Source: Zopfochytrium polystomum | Taxonomy: Eukaryota > Chytridiomycota > Chytridiomycetes > Chytridiales > Chytridiaceae | Assembly: GCA_025765615.1 (NCBI GenBank) | Contig: JAIVFJ010000104.1 | Location: 161,366-225,365 of the forward strand | DNA length: 64,000 nucleotides | Reading direction: 5' to 3' | Shown here: positions 29,172 through 40,555 of the stretch, one piece after another | Layout: each line of letters begins with the position of its first letter | Position numbering within the stretch: position 1 is the first letter of the stretch | The notes under the pieces: generated by a model | Database searches by the model: none | Told to the model about the DNA's origin: nothing | Seen by the model: only the letters and a program-made list of their open reading frames with translations | Translations under genes and position numbers: made by a program

Positions 29172-30542
29172 ATGCCCGCTTCTTCCACTTCCACCTCCAC
29201 TTCGACGTCGTCGTCGTCGTCCTCATCGCTGCTGCCGCCCGCCTCCTCAGCAGTAACAGCAGCAGCAGCAGCAGGATCAGCGCCCAGCGAAGGCGCAGCG
29301 TCGTCGTCGTTGGTGGTAACGGCGGCGGCGGCAGCTTCATCCACCGCCACTGCCGCGGACGCGCCGCCGCATCAGCAGCCTTCGACGCCCGCGGTCGCCC
29401 TGCTTGCGTCGACTGTCGACGAGCTGCTGGCCTCCCTCGACCGCTTCTCCGCCAGCTGGAATACCACAAACACCGACGCCACAGCTGCTGCTCCAGCATC
29501 TTCCCTCCCAGGCGCCGCCGCTGGCCCCGATCAGCCACCGCTGGCGTTGTTGGCGGCGTCCTCGACGACCACCACCGGATCCTGCCTGCAGCAAGTCATC
29601 AGCTTGAACGATCGTCTCGCGGCCGCTCTTGATGATGGTGAGTGTGTGAGCGCTGAGCCGCAGTCGGGCAACCGCTACGTGGCATCCCGCCTTAGAGTGG
29701 GATTAAAAAAGTGTCCGATGGCGCGTCGCAAGTTCTTTTAACCCCCACCCCACCTCACCCTACCCTTCCCGCAATACGCATTGCGATTGAAACTAGTGGA
29801 CAGCCACCAGCAGTTCCAGCGCCGAATTCTCGAGACCGAGCGCGAGACCGTCCAGTGCAACGTCGGAATCATGGACCTCTTGCACCGCTTGCGGAACGCG
29901 GAGAGGATGCTCGAAGACCTCCTGTCCGAGGTTCACCTGCGCAGGTCCAAGATGCAACAAGCGAAAAGCGGTGCGTAAGTGCAGCGCGTCGGTCGCGCGT
30001 ACGTCTGCGTGTGTGTGTGTGTGTGTTGTGTGTAGGTGTGTGGGAGTGCGAACGTGCACCCATATTCGAGGGTTGGCGATCTGATCGTGTTGGCTTTCGT
30101 TGATGCAAATAATTGACTTATGTGTATATCCCCCTCCACCGACCCCGTAGGGACCACTAACTACCGGGAAATCATCGGCTACGCGCACCGACTCGCAAAG
30201 TACACCTCGCCGCCGTTGGCTGGGATGCCCATCATGTACCCGCCCGTGCCTCAGGACTCTCACATGAAGCGAAGCCTGCTGTTTCAGCAAGAGGCAGCGA
30301 CTGCCGACGCGCAGGCCGAAGGTGAACTTCTCTCCCCCTTACCTCCCTTTGCATTTTCTCATCACCTTCCATCCCCTCCTCCTTCACCTCAACAAATCCG
30401 CTCATGCTCCTCACCGGCCCAAGCAGAGACGGAGCTCAACCCGCGAATGCTCATGGAGATTGACGTCCTCGCAAGGCTTGTACAGCCGCAGCAGTTCGCG
30501 GACGCGCAGCCTCAGCATCTCGACCTCGATCTCGAGTTTTGA
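29172..30542 (+). CDS. MED4: Mediator complex subunit 4 (four exons)
   Basis: Exons 29172-29637, 29797-29970, 30151-30321 and 30427-30542 join to 308 residues. MED4 is a nuclear middle-module subunit of Mediator, linking transcription factors to RNA polymerase II. Exon 1 codes a Ser/Ala/Thr-rich N-terminus, then VDELLASLDRFSA and CLQQVISLNDRLAAALDD. Exon 2 codes a helical segment, HQQFQRRILETERETVQCN through LLHRLRNAERMLEDLL. Exon 3 carries the hallmark YREIIGYAHRLAKYTSPP followed by PPVPQDSHMKRSLL, as in other MED4 proteins. The tail is acidic (DLDLEF). Intron 1 (29638-29796) and intron 2 (29971-30150, donor GTGCGT chosen because GTAAGT four bases on breaks the frame) are phase 1. Intron 3 (30322-30426, 105 bp) is in frame without a stop, so retention is possible. 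Confidence 0.85.
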
Positions 30543-31157
30543 AGCTTGTCGCCTTCGTTGCACCTTTGTAACTTGGCCCCGCCTACTCTCATTTTCGTTT
30601 TGACGAGTTCTGCCAGAGGAGGGCTCAGAGGGAAGTCAGTTGAAAATATCGAGGCTGGTGTGTACGGCAGAGGAACAAGGGGAGGGGGGGACTGCGCGGC
30701 CCGGACCGCCTTGCTAATAAGGAGCAGCCGCACGTAAATAATAACACGTAAGTACATACAAGAACCAGGAGTCCCACCAGGCTTACTGGGGAATAAATGG
30801 GAATAAATGACCCTCAACAGTATCCCTGAACCAACCGCATTTATCCTGCGCTAACCTTTTCAGTACCGAGACTCAATCCCACCTGTGGGACGACAAGCAG
30901 CGTTTTCAAAACACCACCAACACGGTTTTCGTGAAGGAAAACATCGAGTCTCATGGTCTCTAAGAGCGTTTGGAGGGCAGAGGACCCAGTTAGAACTCAT
31001 TTAAATCTAAGATATCAAGATAGTAAAAAAACGTACCAAATATGGGACAATTTTGGGCCGAGCGTGCTCCATCCGATACTGAGTATATTTTCCCAGTGAC
31101 GGCGGTTACGGGGTGTTTATATGATACTCTGACGACGCCCCTAAGTGGTGGGGGCCT
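30543..31157. other. 3' flank of MED4 and unrecognised sequence
   Basis: GC falls after the MED4 stop. From about 30860 to 31157 the sequence includes short palindromes such as TCCCACCTGTGGGA near 30871; subterminal palindromes of this sort occur in piggyBac-type elements, and the piggyBac remnant lies just beyond. No gene or clear terminal repeat is seen. Confidence 0.4.
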
Positions 31158-31162
31158 GTTCC

Positions 31163-31391
31163 TGAAAGAATTTGCTATGTTGGCTGATTGATGGATTGGA
31201 CTGCTGTGGTGTACACTACTGAAGGTGGTGGTGGTGGGAGGTTGATCTTGGCTTCTGTCAGTCTTGTGTTTGTCTTTATACAAAACTGTTACAAGGACCA
31301 TCACTTGCAAAATGCTGCAAGTCATCCTTGCAGAGCAGTATCAGGTCAAAGCTCCTGCACACTGCTTACACCAAAAGACCCAAAACTAACA
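31163..31391 (-). mobile_element. Solo LTR-A (229 bp)
   Basis: A complete LTR-A in minus orientation (TGTTAG start at 31391, TTCTTTCA end at 31163), flanked by the 5-bp duplication GTTCC (31158-31162 and 31392-31396). The LTR-internal GTAACAGTTTTGTA motif is kept. It inserted into, or next to, a piggyBac-like remnant. Confidence 0.92.
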
Positions 31392-31768
31392 GTTCCCAAG
31401 GGTGAGATTTCTTGGCATGCACACAGAATCGCAGTTTATTTTCGTTTCAAGCCCTTTCCCGCTGGTGTTGATGTGAATGGACAGAACTCCTTTCTGTAGT
31501 ACTGCATCGGAATGTGATCAATGGTGATGGAACGTTTTGACCCAGATGCCACTCCAACATCAGACTCTTGTCCTGCAATCTTGCTTAGATGCGTTGTGGC
31601 GACAGCCTCGCGAAAATCGGCAGTTGACATTCGCAAGCCTGGGCCTCTCACCAGCAAGAAAGTAACTCCAGCATTGCTCATACACGCATAAAGAGTCCAG
31701 AGAAACAGCTTGTGGTACCATGTGTAACTCCTTCTTTGAATGTCTGAGATGTCCATCAGGTGGTCCAC
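31392..31768 (-). pseudogene. piggyBac-like transposase, C-terminal fragment
   Basis: A minus-strand frame of about 110 residues contains VDHLMDISDIQRRSYTWYHK followed by LFLWTLYACMSNAGVTFLL. This fits the GVDxMD ... R-S-xxW ... NA signature near the third catalytic Asp of piggyBac-family (DDE_Tnp_1_7) transposases. The Gly codon before VD is a stop (TGA), and nothing upstream is readable. The C-terminal part has a basic GKGLKRK run. It is a dead remnant and the only DNA-transposon piece identified here. Confidence 0.6.
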
Positions 31769-32060
31769 TCAAACTGTAAAATGGTTCAATTTCTGGTAAA
31801 CCCTAAAATTTGGGCATGCTCCAAAAAACACCTTGAACTTTGAACATCGCAAAATTTGCAAGACTTAAAATTTAAGGCTGCTGAGCACAGTCAAATTTTG
31901 AGGTTTTGGAACAACCTTCGGTTTTCAGCACTCCTAAAATTTGAACTGCTTGCAAAATCCTTCAATTTTAAGCCCATTTGCAATGTGTGCAAATTGGAGC
32001 CACCTCAAAAAAAAAAAGCAACAGTGGTGATGGCCACACAAGTACAAAGATAGTCCATTA
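31769..32060. other. AT-rich non-coding stretch
   Basis: Repeated AAATTT-containing phrases and an A11 run near 32010; no coding potential and no match elsewhere in the window. Confidence 0.5.
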
Positions 32061-32375
32061 TGTAAACAGCTCTGAGTGAGTGAGTGGAAGGAGTGAATGA
32101 AGTGGAGATGTGTGTTTGTGGGTGGTCCTTCTCCCCAACTTGGAGAGAAAGAGAAAAAACTCTGTTATGAATTATTGATACATGATGATGATATACACGC
32201 AATAACAGTTGCTGGCACAGGGTAAACACCTCTCCTATATTATCTGCTTGAGCAGAGAAGGAGGAAAACTGTTTACACCAGGTTTCTGTTCCACTTAGTA
32301 CCCAGAGTATTTGTCAACAGCACAAGCCAGTGCCTGAGTCTGCATTGGTGGTGGCTTGCTCTCCCATGGGCTGTT
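32061..32375 (-). mobile_element. LTR-D (32061-32277) with adjoining 3' internal end
   Basis: LTR-D in minus orientation (217 bp, TGTAAACAG...CTGTTTACA on the + strand). The adjoining 32278-32375 matches 100-196 in reverse, so this is the 3' end of a minus-strand LTR-D element whose body is missing. Confidence 0.65.
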
Positions 32376-33348
32376 GAAAAGCTTACTTCAAGTGAAAGTG
32401 ATGTGACTCTGTCACAGCAGTTTCCCAAAACATCTAATTATTCTAGTCCCTTGTTACTATTCCTTCTCTTGTCCTTACCTCCATCATCATTGCATAGCAA
32501 ATAGGTTTCACTTCATTATTACGTCAGGCTGAGCACAGCTCCATGTAATAGGAAATGGGATTGCATTTTTGAATATGGTCAAAAACAGAAAATAAATAAG
32601 CACATACTGAGGAGCTTGTGTCAATTTGTGCATCACTGCTTCAACCTCTTCAGTCTCTCACCCCCTGAGTAGTAATTTTTTTATTTTTTTTATTGTTCCA
32701 GCCCAAGAGGGGCCAGCAGGAAGAGAACGAGCCATCAACAGTGAACTGTGAAAGCATACATCCAGGTATCACCTCAGCAAACCCACCTCATGTGCTGCAG
32801 ACTTACAGGGTCGGGTGAGGCTACACCAAAGTCTCAGTGATAAAGTCTAGGGATTTTATTCACAAAAACAAGCGTACCTGTCATAAAACCACAATGATCA
32901 AGACCCCTATTATTATTCCCAGTTCTTTAGTTTCCAAGTCGTTGTCAAAGTGTATTTGCAGCTAACCTGTCTTTATTATTGGGCCTGCTTTTACTACTTT
33001 TGTCTTAACAGTTTCTGTTGCACCAGGGTTTATCTCAACATATTTTCTTTTTCGGTGACTAACAGAGACTGCCTGACTGCCTAGGGATGGTGCCTGACAG
33101 GCTGTACCCCAAGCCCACCTAATTTACTATTTATTTTTGGCACTTGTACATACACACAAAGGGTTGGGGGGACTTAGAGCATTTGTGGTGGATGCTCCAA
33201 GTCAGGGGGGTTGACTTGTCAATTTTCTCTCTCTCTGTTTTTGGGCCATTTCTCTTTTTCCTTTTTTGTTCCATCTGATTTCTGTCCTTTGGCACCAATA
33301 CAGAGTCCCTTCAAATCCATCTGGCTCGCAAGGTGAGGGTAGTGAGAG
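32376..33348. other. No recognisable feature
   Basis: AT-rich sequence with several T-rich runs; no ORF with family resemblance and no match to the LTR families. Confidence 0.5.
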
Positions 33349-33744
33349 ATGGTACACACCTGGGTGTGTGCATGGTCTCTTAGTGGGGCTCCTCTAAAGG
33401 GACTGTGGGTGGGGAATGCAGCTGATCCCACCAGTGACTGTGTGACATTGCTGGCTTTGTGTTGGAGTGAGGATCCCTGGCGCTTGCCTGCTGCGATGAC
33501 AGTTTTGAAGTGGATTGGAGTTCCAGGAGTCCCTTCCCTCTATAAGATCTGTCAGCTTCTCCTTATGTCTGTCGAGCTTTGTGGTATTCATACCGAAGAA
33601 TTCAAAATTCAGAATGGAAAAATGGTTCGTTACATCCCAATCTCAGATATAATTCGGTTAGAATTGGCGAAACCCAATGGACTGCGCCGTCTTGAACCTT
33701 TTCCAAGAATGTCAGCAAGTTCAGTCATTGTGGAAAATGGGTGA
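33349..33744 (+). other. Unassigned ORF, 131 codons
   Basis: The second half (MVRYIPISDIIRLELAKPN...LEPFPRMSASS) looks like real protein, reminiscent of host-binding or transposase-linked segments in some DNA-transposon proteins, but no family can be named. The first half looks like translated non-coding sequence. Probably a fragment of a mobile element. Confidence 0.3.
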
Positions 33745-33860
33745 AGATAATTAAAGCTCCAATGGCTCGCCCTGAGTATGGTTTGGACATTTTCGCAGAT
33801 GAAGTGTAGAGTATTTTCATTCCAAAGACGGCCCTCTGTGTCTTATTTATATCACTGGTT

Positions 33861-34905
33861 TTGGATAAAAAGGCAAGCATCTTAAATGGGAAGCTCTCAA
33901 TCTCCTCTTTCCAACGCTCCAACATCGTATACACGGCCCCTGAAGTCGGCACTCACTTTTTCAACTTCAACCTCAACTTGCTCGCCTTCCAGGCCTCCCC
34001 CAGCAATCCCAAGATATCATTTGAAAGGCCTGCTTTTGGACTACACGACTGTCACCAATGGTACCCCAAAATCACTCTCCTTTGTGATAAGCGATGCCTT
34101 TTTCCATTCAGGGTCACCAGATTACCTCCAACCCTCACACCATTAATTTTTCATTTTTTGTCCCCAATTGGAGACAAAAACCACCCCCCTACCTGACACA
34201 CACCAAGCTAACAAACCAACTTTTCATCTGCTGCAACACCACCTTCACAACACACCCAAAATCCTTTCAAACTTGGCACACATAATTGTCCTGAGAAAAC
34301 AGCATGACTACTGACTCAACCAAGTATGTTGCGACCAACAGCAACCATTCTGTCCCCACCATAGCCAGGCATCTACAAATGTCACCTGCATGAATTGCAG
34401 TGGTCGTGGACATTATGCAAGGGAATGTCCTTCAGCTCCAAACGTGCAGGAGCAGATGCCTCAGCAATCCCAACAGGCACTCCTAACGTACAGGGCACCA
34501 GCAGACAGTGATTGGGATGGGATGAACAACAGAGTCAGCAGTTACGGGAAAAGACTTACAACTCACAGTTTGGCAGCCAAAGTGACGACAACCACCAACA
34601 GGATTTTTGGATGGCCAGGGGAGTGATCCAGGCATTTGCAGTCAACATTCCACCTCCTGTTACATCCTTTCCTCCCCTTATTGATAACAGTTGCAATGTT
34701 ACTACTCTTCATGATTTCTCCTACTTTATCCCATCAACCTTCAACAACCAAAATCCAGCATGCTCATCACAAAGGAAGGCCCAGTTCTCAACTGCGAGGG
34801 CTCAGGCGGTACGAATTCCTCTTGCAAACAACATCACTCTCATTATTGAAGGCACGCAGTTTGCTCCAGAATGCCCAGTCAACCTTATTGCCAACAGGGA
34901 CCTCC
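33861..34905 (+). pseudogene. Fragment A3: A-family leader, deleted gag, protease start
   Basis: 33861-34310 matches the leader of A1 (about 1700-2113). The gag start MTTDSTK (34304) is followed by a deletion to the C-terminal zinc knuckle CMNCSGRGHYARECPSAPN. Gag then runs on in the same frame through QDFWMARGVIQAFAVN into protease (PLIDNSCNVTTL) and ends at ECPVNLIANRDLL, where B2 begins. Unlike in B1, gag and protease share one frame here. Confidence 0.7.
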
Positions 34906-35154
34906 TGTTAGATTTTGGGTTTTTGCAGTAAGCAGTGTGCAGGAGCAACACCTCACACTGTGGTGCATGGGAGCACCAACTGTGATGAGGATTTGGTGCA
35001 TTTTTTGTCACCTGGTCTTTGTCACAATTTTGTATAAAGCCAAACAGCATACATTGGACAACAGTCTCCCATCTCAGCTTCACCATCACAAGAGAGTAGT
35101 CCACCACAGTAGTTCACCACCATCCACAAACAGCAGCAGCAGTCATTTCTTTCA
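34906..35154 (+). repeat. 5' LTR-B of B2 (249 bp)
   Basis: Three bases longer than the other LTR-B copies because of one extra CAG-type triplet near 35135. It contains GTCACAATTTTGTA at 35021-35034, complementary to 35155-35168. Confidence 0.9.
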
Positions 35155-36133
35155 TACAAAATTGTGACCCATCCCAATCACTTGGAGTTGAGATCAGTGG
35201 AGAATAAGGAGAACAAGCAGAACGCATAGCAACAACAAGAAGAGCGCGTAAAAAACGAGTAAACAAACAGTGCCACTCACCACCACACATCACCAGCATC
35301 ACTATCTGCAGAACCAACACCTTCAGTTTTTCTACCCCCACCATTTCACCACGTCTACACCACTTTTAACACTGGGGAAGACGTTTTGACGATCGTTTTT
35401 TCGCTGCAGCAGCGGCGCAGAGCGTGTAACAGCACTCATCCACAACATCAGCCACCTGATAACCTCAAATTTTGAGAGTTTACATTTGCAACTTCTTTCA
35501 ATTGCATTAGGAATCGCTTACCACCATTTGAAAGTACTCCTTTTGTTCTATCTACTCACCAACCGTCGCAACCCTCGACCTCTTCCTTGCTGCATAGTCA
35601 CTGTGCGCGTTTTGAACAAATTCAGTACTCAATTAGCACTAAATTTCACCCAAATCCGTCGAAATTCGTTGCCTGCAACTTCCCACATTCACAACTCAGC
35701 CAAAACCCAACCAAATCGCTTAAAACCAATTTCTCTGCACTCAGCAACTGCTGATCTACTTGGGGCAGCTCAGTGATTCTCCAAATTCGTCCTTGGCCTC
35801 GTGGGATATTGAGTTGCAAGCTGCATCTGCAGTTTGGCCCATCTAGTCACTCAATTTCGCTCCACAATCATGACAAGTCTGCTTTTCTCAACACCAACTC
35901 ATCACCAGCGTACCCCATTGAGAAAACAATCTACTCACACTTACAACTCCACCCACAAGCGTCGTACTGCATTTGTTTACAGCTTATTCTTATATTACCT
36001 GCTCAAGAAGTCTCAGAATCTGCCACCAAATTAGGGAAATCACTGCTTTTCAAATTTCTATTCTACTGCAACACTCTCACACATTTTCCTTCCCAAACAT
36101 GAGCAAGCGTGATCAAATCAAGTCGCTCTCAGA

Positions 36134-37078
36134 ATGCTTGCAGCTTTCGAAGTCGTTGATCGACCCAAGAATGTCAATGTCGTGCAGAACAAATGGGTTT
36201 ACAAGGTCAAGCTTCGACCAGACGGCAGCATTGAGCGCTTTCGCGCACGACTAGTGGCTAAGGGCTTTACACAGCGTCATGGCGCTGATTTCTGGAACAC
36301 TCACTCTCCTGTTGTTTGCATCAATAGTCTACGATGGCTCCTTGCTATGACAGCCTCAAACGGTTGGGACACAGCTATGGTCGATATTAGCAATGCCTAC
36401 CTCAACAGCAAACTTGATGTCCCCATCTACATGGAGCAACCAGATGGCTACTGTTCGGATGGCAAGGTCTGGCTTTTGCACAAAGCTGTCAACAGTATCA
36501 AGCAAGCGGGGCGCTGTTGGTACCAGGAACTCATTGGTCGTCTCAAGTCTGCCAGCAACCAACAAAGCGCAGCAGATCCGTGCATCCTCTTCAAGCGCAC
36601 AAAGGAACGTATTATTTTCATTGCTATCTATGTTGATGATATTTGTTTCTTTGGGCACACAGAGGAAATCACCTCTGCCATCAATTTGCTAAAATCCTTC
36701 TATAAGCTTTGCAAACTAGGTCATATCAAGACTGTACTGAATATGGAAGTTCATCGAACGCCAACTGGCATCTACTTGCATCAACGAGCTTACACCAAAG
36801 AGTTACTCCAACGACATGCAGACCTAGTCAATGGAAAGAAAACAGCAGTAACGGCTCTCCCCAGTCCTCTCACTCTTCAACCTCGAGAAAATGATGAACC
36901 CACAGCAAATCAACAGCTCTACCAAGCAATCCTTGGTGGCATCAACTATTTGACAGCACACACAACCACCAGACTTCTCACCAACAGTCTCATATCTTGG
37001 CGCCTTCAGCAAGGACTCAAGCAAACACCACTTGCAGATCCTCATTCGAGTCCTTCAACACATCAATGGTACACGTGA
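36134..37078 (+). pseudogene. pol: B2 reverse transcriptase
   Basis: Very similar to B1 RT: KWVYKVKLRPDGS, ARLVAKGFTQ, MVDISNAYLNSKL, AIYVDDICFF with both catalytic Asp at about 36625-36650. The frame is open to 37078, but a small indel after about 36955 moves it out of the RNase H frame, so the last 40 residues are nonsense. It is joined 5' to the gag start by the deletion. Confidence 0.8.
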
Positions 37079-37580
37079 GTATGGTTTGCTTTATTCCAAC
37101 ACAGGGTCTGGAATTTTCGGCTACTCGGATGCTGCTCATGGAGTTCATGCTGATGGGAAATCACAACTTGGCTACTTCGTTTTGTTTGGAAATACCGCTA
37201 TCAGCTGGGCATCAACTCGCAGTCCTACAGTTATGCTGTCACCTCAGCAAGCAGAATACGTTGCAGTCTCAGAACTAGGACGAGAACTGGAGGCCATCTC
37301 ACAACAGCACACAGCACTTATGCTCCCGTCGCCGACTCCTATTCCAATCTATACTGACAACCAAGGCGTTATCAATTTGAGCTCAAACAATCTCTACACT
37401 AAAAGGTCGAAACATATTCTGTTTAAGTATCACTATATCAGGGAACTGGTTGATCGACAAGTGATTCGACTGGAATGGATTCATGGTGGCGAGCAACCAG
37501 CAGATTATCTTACAAAATCATTACCAGCTGCTTTAGGTGCTTATCATCTTAGTCATATTGGTCTTTGTTGTGTGCCTTAG
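37032..37580 (+). pseudogene. pol: B2 RNase H with intact pol tail
   Basis: RNase H with GYSDAAHG, ISWASTRSPTVMLSPQQAEY, IYTDNQGVINL, HYIRELVDRQVIRLEWI and the uninterrupted tail ADYLTKSLPAALGAYHLSH, ending at TAG 37578-37580. It shows the empty site of the solo LTR-C that splits the same gene in B1. Confidence 0.85.
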
Positions 37581-37864
37581 TTTCTGTCACCTTTCTTTAT
37601 TTGTATTGCATTCTCTTTCTCCTTTCTCTTTCTTGCTCTTCTTCTTCTTCTGCATTGCTTCTCATATTCCTGCATTCAAGTTTCTTTGCTCTCCATCCAC
37701 ATATTTCATATGGGCATTCTTTTCTTATTGTTCTGCCACCTGGTGGCCAGTCATACCTGTTTATTGCTTTTCCTTAGCCAGTGTACGGTTTCCTTATGTT
37801 GCCTATGGCATAAGGTTTTCCTCTGTGCTGGCCCTTTTGCTCCTGCCCACAGCTTAGGGGGGAG

Positions 37865-38110
37865 TGTTAGATTTTGGGTTTTTGCAGTAAGCAGTGTGCA
37901 GGAGCAACACCTCACACTGTGGTGCGTGGGAGCACCAACTGTGATGAGGATTTGGTGCATTTTTCGTCACCTGGTCTTTGTCACAATTTTGTATAAAGCC
38001 AAACAGCGTACATTGTACAACAGTCTCCCATCTCAGCTTCACCATCACAAGAGAGTAGTCCACCACAGTGGTTCACCACCATCCACAAACAGCAGCAGTC
38101 ATTTCTTTCA
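37865..38110 (+). repeat. 3' LTR-B of B2 (246 bp)
   Basis: Follows AGGGGGGAG (37856-37864). Ends TTCTTTCA at 38110, then joins directly to the interior of an LTR-C. Confidence 0.9.
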
Positions 38111-38899
38111 GGTTGGAGCCATCAGAAAACAGAGGGAGCAGTGGGCTGCACAGAGCAGGCCACAGAAATTAGATAAAACAGGCTGAGCACCAATCCCCAG
38201 CCTGGGCTAAGTACCCATTTAGGTCTGAGTACCACCCAGGGCTGGGCATTACTCAGGGCTGAGTACCAGTCTGGGCTGTGCACCACCCAGGGGTAAGTAC
38301 CAGCCACGGCTGAGTACCACCAAGAACCAATTTACAGCTTGTTTGAGAAACAGTTGCTTGTAAATGGTTTGGTTGTTTCCAAATCAGGAAGCTTGTTTGG
38401 GAAACAAGCCGCTTTTTTCCTTGTTTTTAGAAATCCAATGATTGGTGCAATCTCTGGTGAGCTCAGTTTTTATCTCACTTTTAGAAATGCAGTGATTGGT
38501 GCAGTCCCTGATTCCTAAATGCCTGTTGCATTGCTCAGATTGCACAGCACAGCAGGAAAGCTGGAATTTTTGATCAGGGAGCGGAATTCCGGAGCATGGG
38601 GCAGTGGTACACTGCTTCTGCATGCTTGCTGTGCTGTGTTACATGTGCAGAGTGCGTAGTTTGAGCGTTTTTGAGCATGTTCTAATTGCATTGTTCCTAC
38701 CGGTAGGATGAACAAAGCTAGAGCAACAGCCGCCTTTGCCTATCTCTTTTTATTGAGAACAGATTAGCCCTTCTGAGCGCCCCATTCAAGTATTGAATCT
38801 ACTGAGCCCTTCAAACACCCCATCCAATGTGATTGGATGGAGTACTCAAAGGGACCATTAGTAACGGGCGTTGTGTACCCTGTGGGTCGAATCTCAACA
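38111..38899 (-). repeat. 3' LTR-C of C2, distal end missing
   Basis: Its start (TGTTGAG at 38899, minus) is intact; it breaks off at 38111 next to B2. Confidence 0.85.
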
Positions 38900-39064
38900 C
38901 ACCCCCGCAGTAGAAAGAGAGGGGGGCAACTGTTTCTCCTGGAGTACATGGCTGTCCAACAATGCCAGCCAAGCAGTGGGACACGAACCCACCCATGTAC
39001 CCCCCTACACTTGTGAAAACCTGCATGAACCCACAAGTGTAGCTGGAGAAGCCAGAGAGAGCCT

Positions 39065-40228
39065 TTAGACTAAGCGTTGTGCTGATTTGAACATGGGCAC
39101 CACGCTTACACCTTGGAGGTCAGCGAGACTGCAAATTCCCATCAGTGATGGAAGCTTTGCATGTTGAGCTGCGGGAAGAGCTTTGGTGAGAAGGTCGGCA
39201 ATCATCATGTCCGTTGGGCAATGAATGAGTTGAACCTCCTTTTTCTCCAAGTGGTCCTGTATGAAATGCAACCTCACGTCAAAGTGTTTGACCCGACCAT
39301 GGTGTATTGGATTCATAGCAATAGCTATGGTTGAACGATTGTCTTCATAAACAGTAGTGGGCTTATTTAAATCCATACCCAGCTCCTGGAAGAGCATTCG
39401 TAGCCAGATTGCCTCTTTGATGGCCTCAGTAAGGGAGAAGTATTCCGCCTCAGTTGAGGACAAAGCGACAACTGATTGTTTCTTGCTGTACCATGTAATA
39501 GCACCCCCGCAAAGCATGAACACATGCCCTGACCTCGACTTGCGTCCATCCTCTTCAGCATAGCTGGCATCAGCGTAGTCATGTGGTTCATCCCACTCTG
39601 GGTAAGAAATACCCGCAGCTTTCTCTACCTCTGGGAGCGTTGCATTGGTGATGCATGTCATCTGGGAGTGCCCCTTCTGGTAGAAAAGTCCATGATCCCA
39701 GGTAGCGCGGACATATCGCAGCAATCTGTCAAGCGCAAGGGAATCTGAATGGGTTGGAGCGGACTGGTATTGTGCAAGTGTATTCACAGCATACGCAATG
39801 TCAGGGCGCGTCAAGTTTGCAAGGTAAGCAAGTTGCATGAGTGTGCTTCGGAAGTATTCCAACTCTTTTTGTGGAAGTTTTCCAGAGTCCACATCGTGTA
39901 TCCATGTCGTGGACATGGGAGTTGCTTTGATTTTGACAGGTAAGCCTTCATCGTCACACCAGTAGTTTGCTTCCTCCAAGACATGCTGTGTGTAGTTTTT
40001 CTGTCCAATAAAGATTCCATCTTTGATTTTCTCAACTTGGATGCCAACAGCAACTTTTGGGTTGAGGTCCTCGCTGATTTTGAACTTTGATTTGATCAGA
40101 GAAAGAATTTTGGCAATTTCTTCTTCAGTGTGACTGAAGATGAGGATGTCATCTACGTATAGAGTGATGATGGTCTTGACCTTTCCATCAGGGTGCCTTT
40201 GCACAAAGACACAGTGGTCAGTCTTCAA
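39065..40228 (-). pseudogene. pol: C2 RT C-terminal part and RNase H
   Basis: 387 open codons matching C1 pol: LYVDDILIFSHTEEE with both Asp, TRPDIAYAVNTLAQYQ, YADASYAEEDGRKSRSGHVF, ALSSTEAEYFSL, YEDNRSTIAIAMN and DLLTKALPAAQHAK. It continues upstream in another frame (40229-40550) up to the solo LTR-C. Confidence 0.85.
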
Positions 40229-40555
40229 TTGCGTAAATCCAATTTTTACGAGGAAGTCGCGGATTGTTCTGTTCCACTGTCAACCAGACTGGTGCAGTCT
40301 GTACAGACTCTTCCTGAGTAAACAGACAAGAAGTATCCTGTCTGCACCACGTATCTCAAAGCCTTCTGGTTGTTCCATGAAGTTTTCAATGTCCAGTTTG
40401 GCGTTCAAGTATGCAGTTTCGACATCAAGGCCTGCAAGTATGAGGTCAAACAGCAACGAGATAGCAAGGATTGCCCTTATGGAGGAGCTGCGGACAACAG
40501 GAGAAGGTCTCATTGTAGTCCTGACCAAAGATCTGAGTGTAACCCCGACCAACAA

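Larger units (their letters stand above)
34906..38110 (+). mobile_element. Element B2: internally deleted copia element (LTR-B)
   Basis: 5' LTR 34906-35154, primer-binding position 35155-35168, leader, gag start at 36100, deletion from gag codon 8 into RT (junction near 36123), RT (to 37078), RNase H (37032-37580), polypurine tract 37856-37864, 3' LTR 37865-38110. All cis signals survive, but protease, integrase and nearly all of Gag are gone, so it could move only with help. The 5' flank CCTCC and 3' flank GGTTG do not match: the right side abuts a broken LTR-C, so a later rearrangement removed the duplication. Confidence 0.85.

Noticed and set aside
29114..29350. N-terminal extension of NCA2 to 29350
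   Set aside because: This part is antisense to MED4 exon 1 and codes only for Ala/Glu/Asp runs; ATG 29113 gives a normal start.
27254..29632. + strand frame of 792 codons
   Set aside because: Antisense to NCA2 exon 1; Arg/His-rich composition is the usual mirror of GC-rich coding sequence, and it runs through the MED4 start in a different frame.
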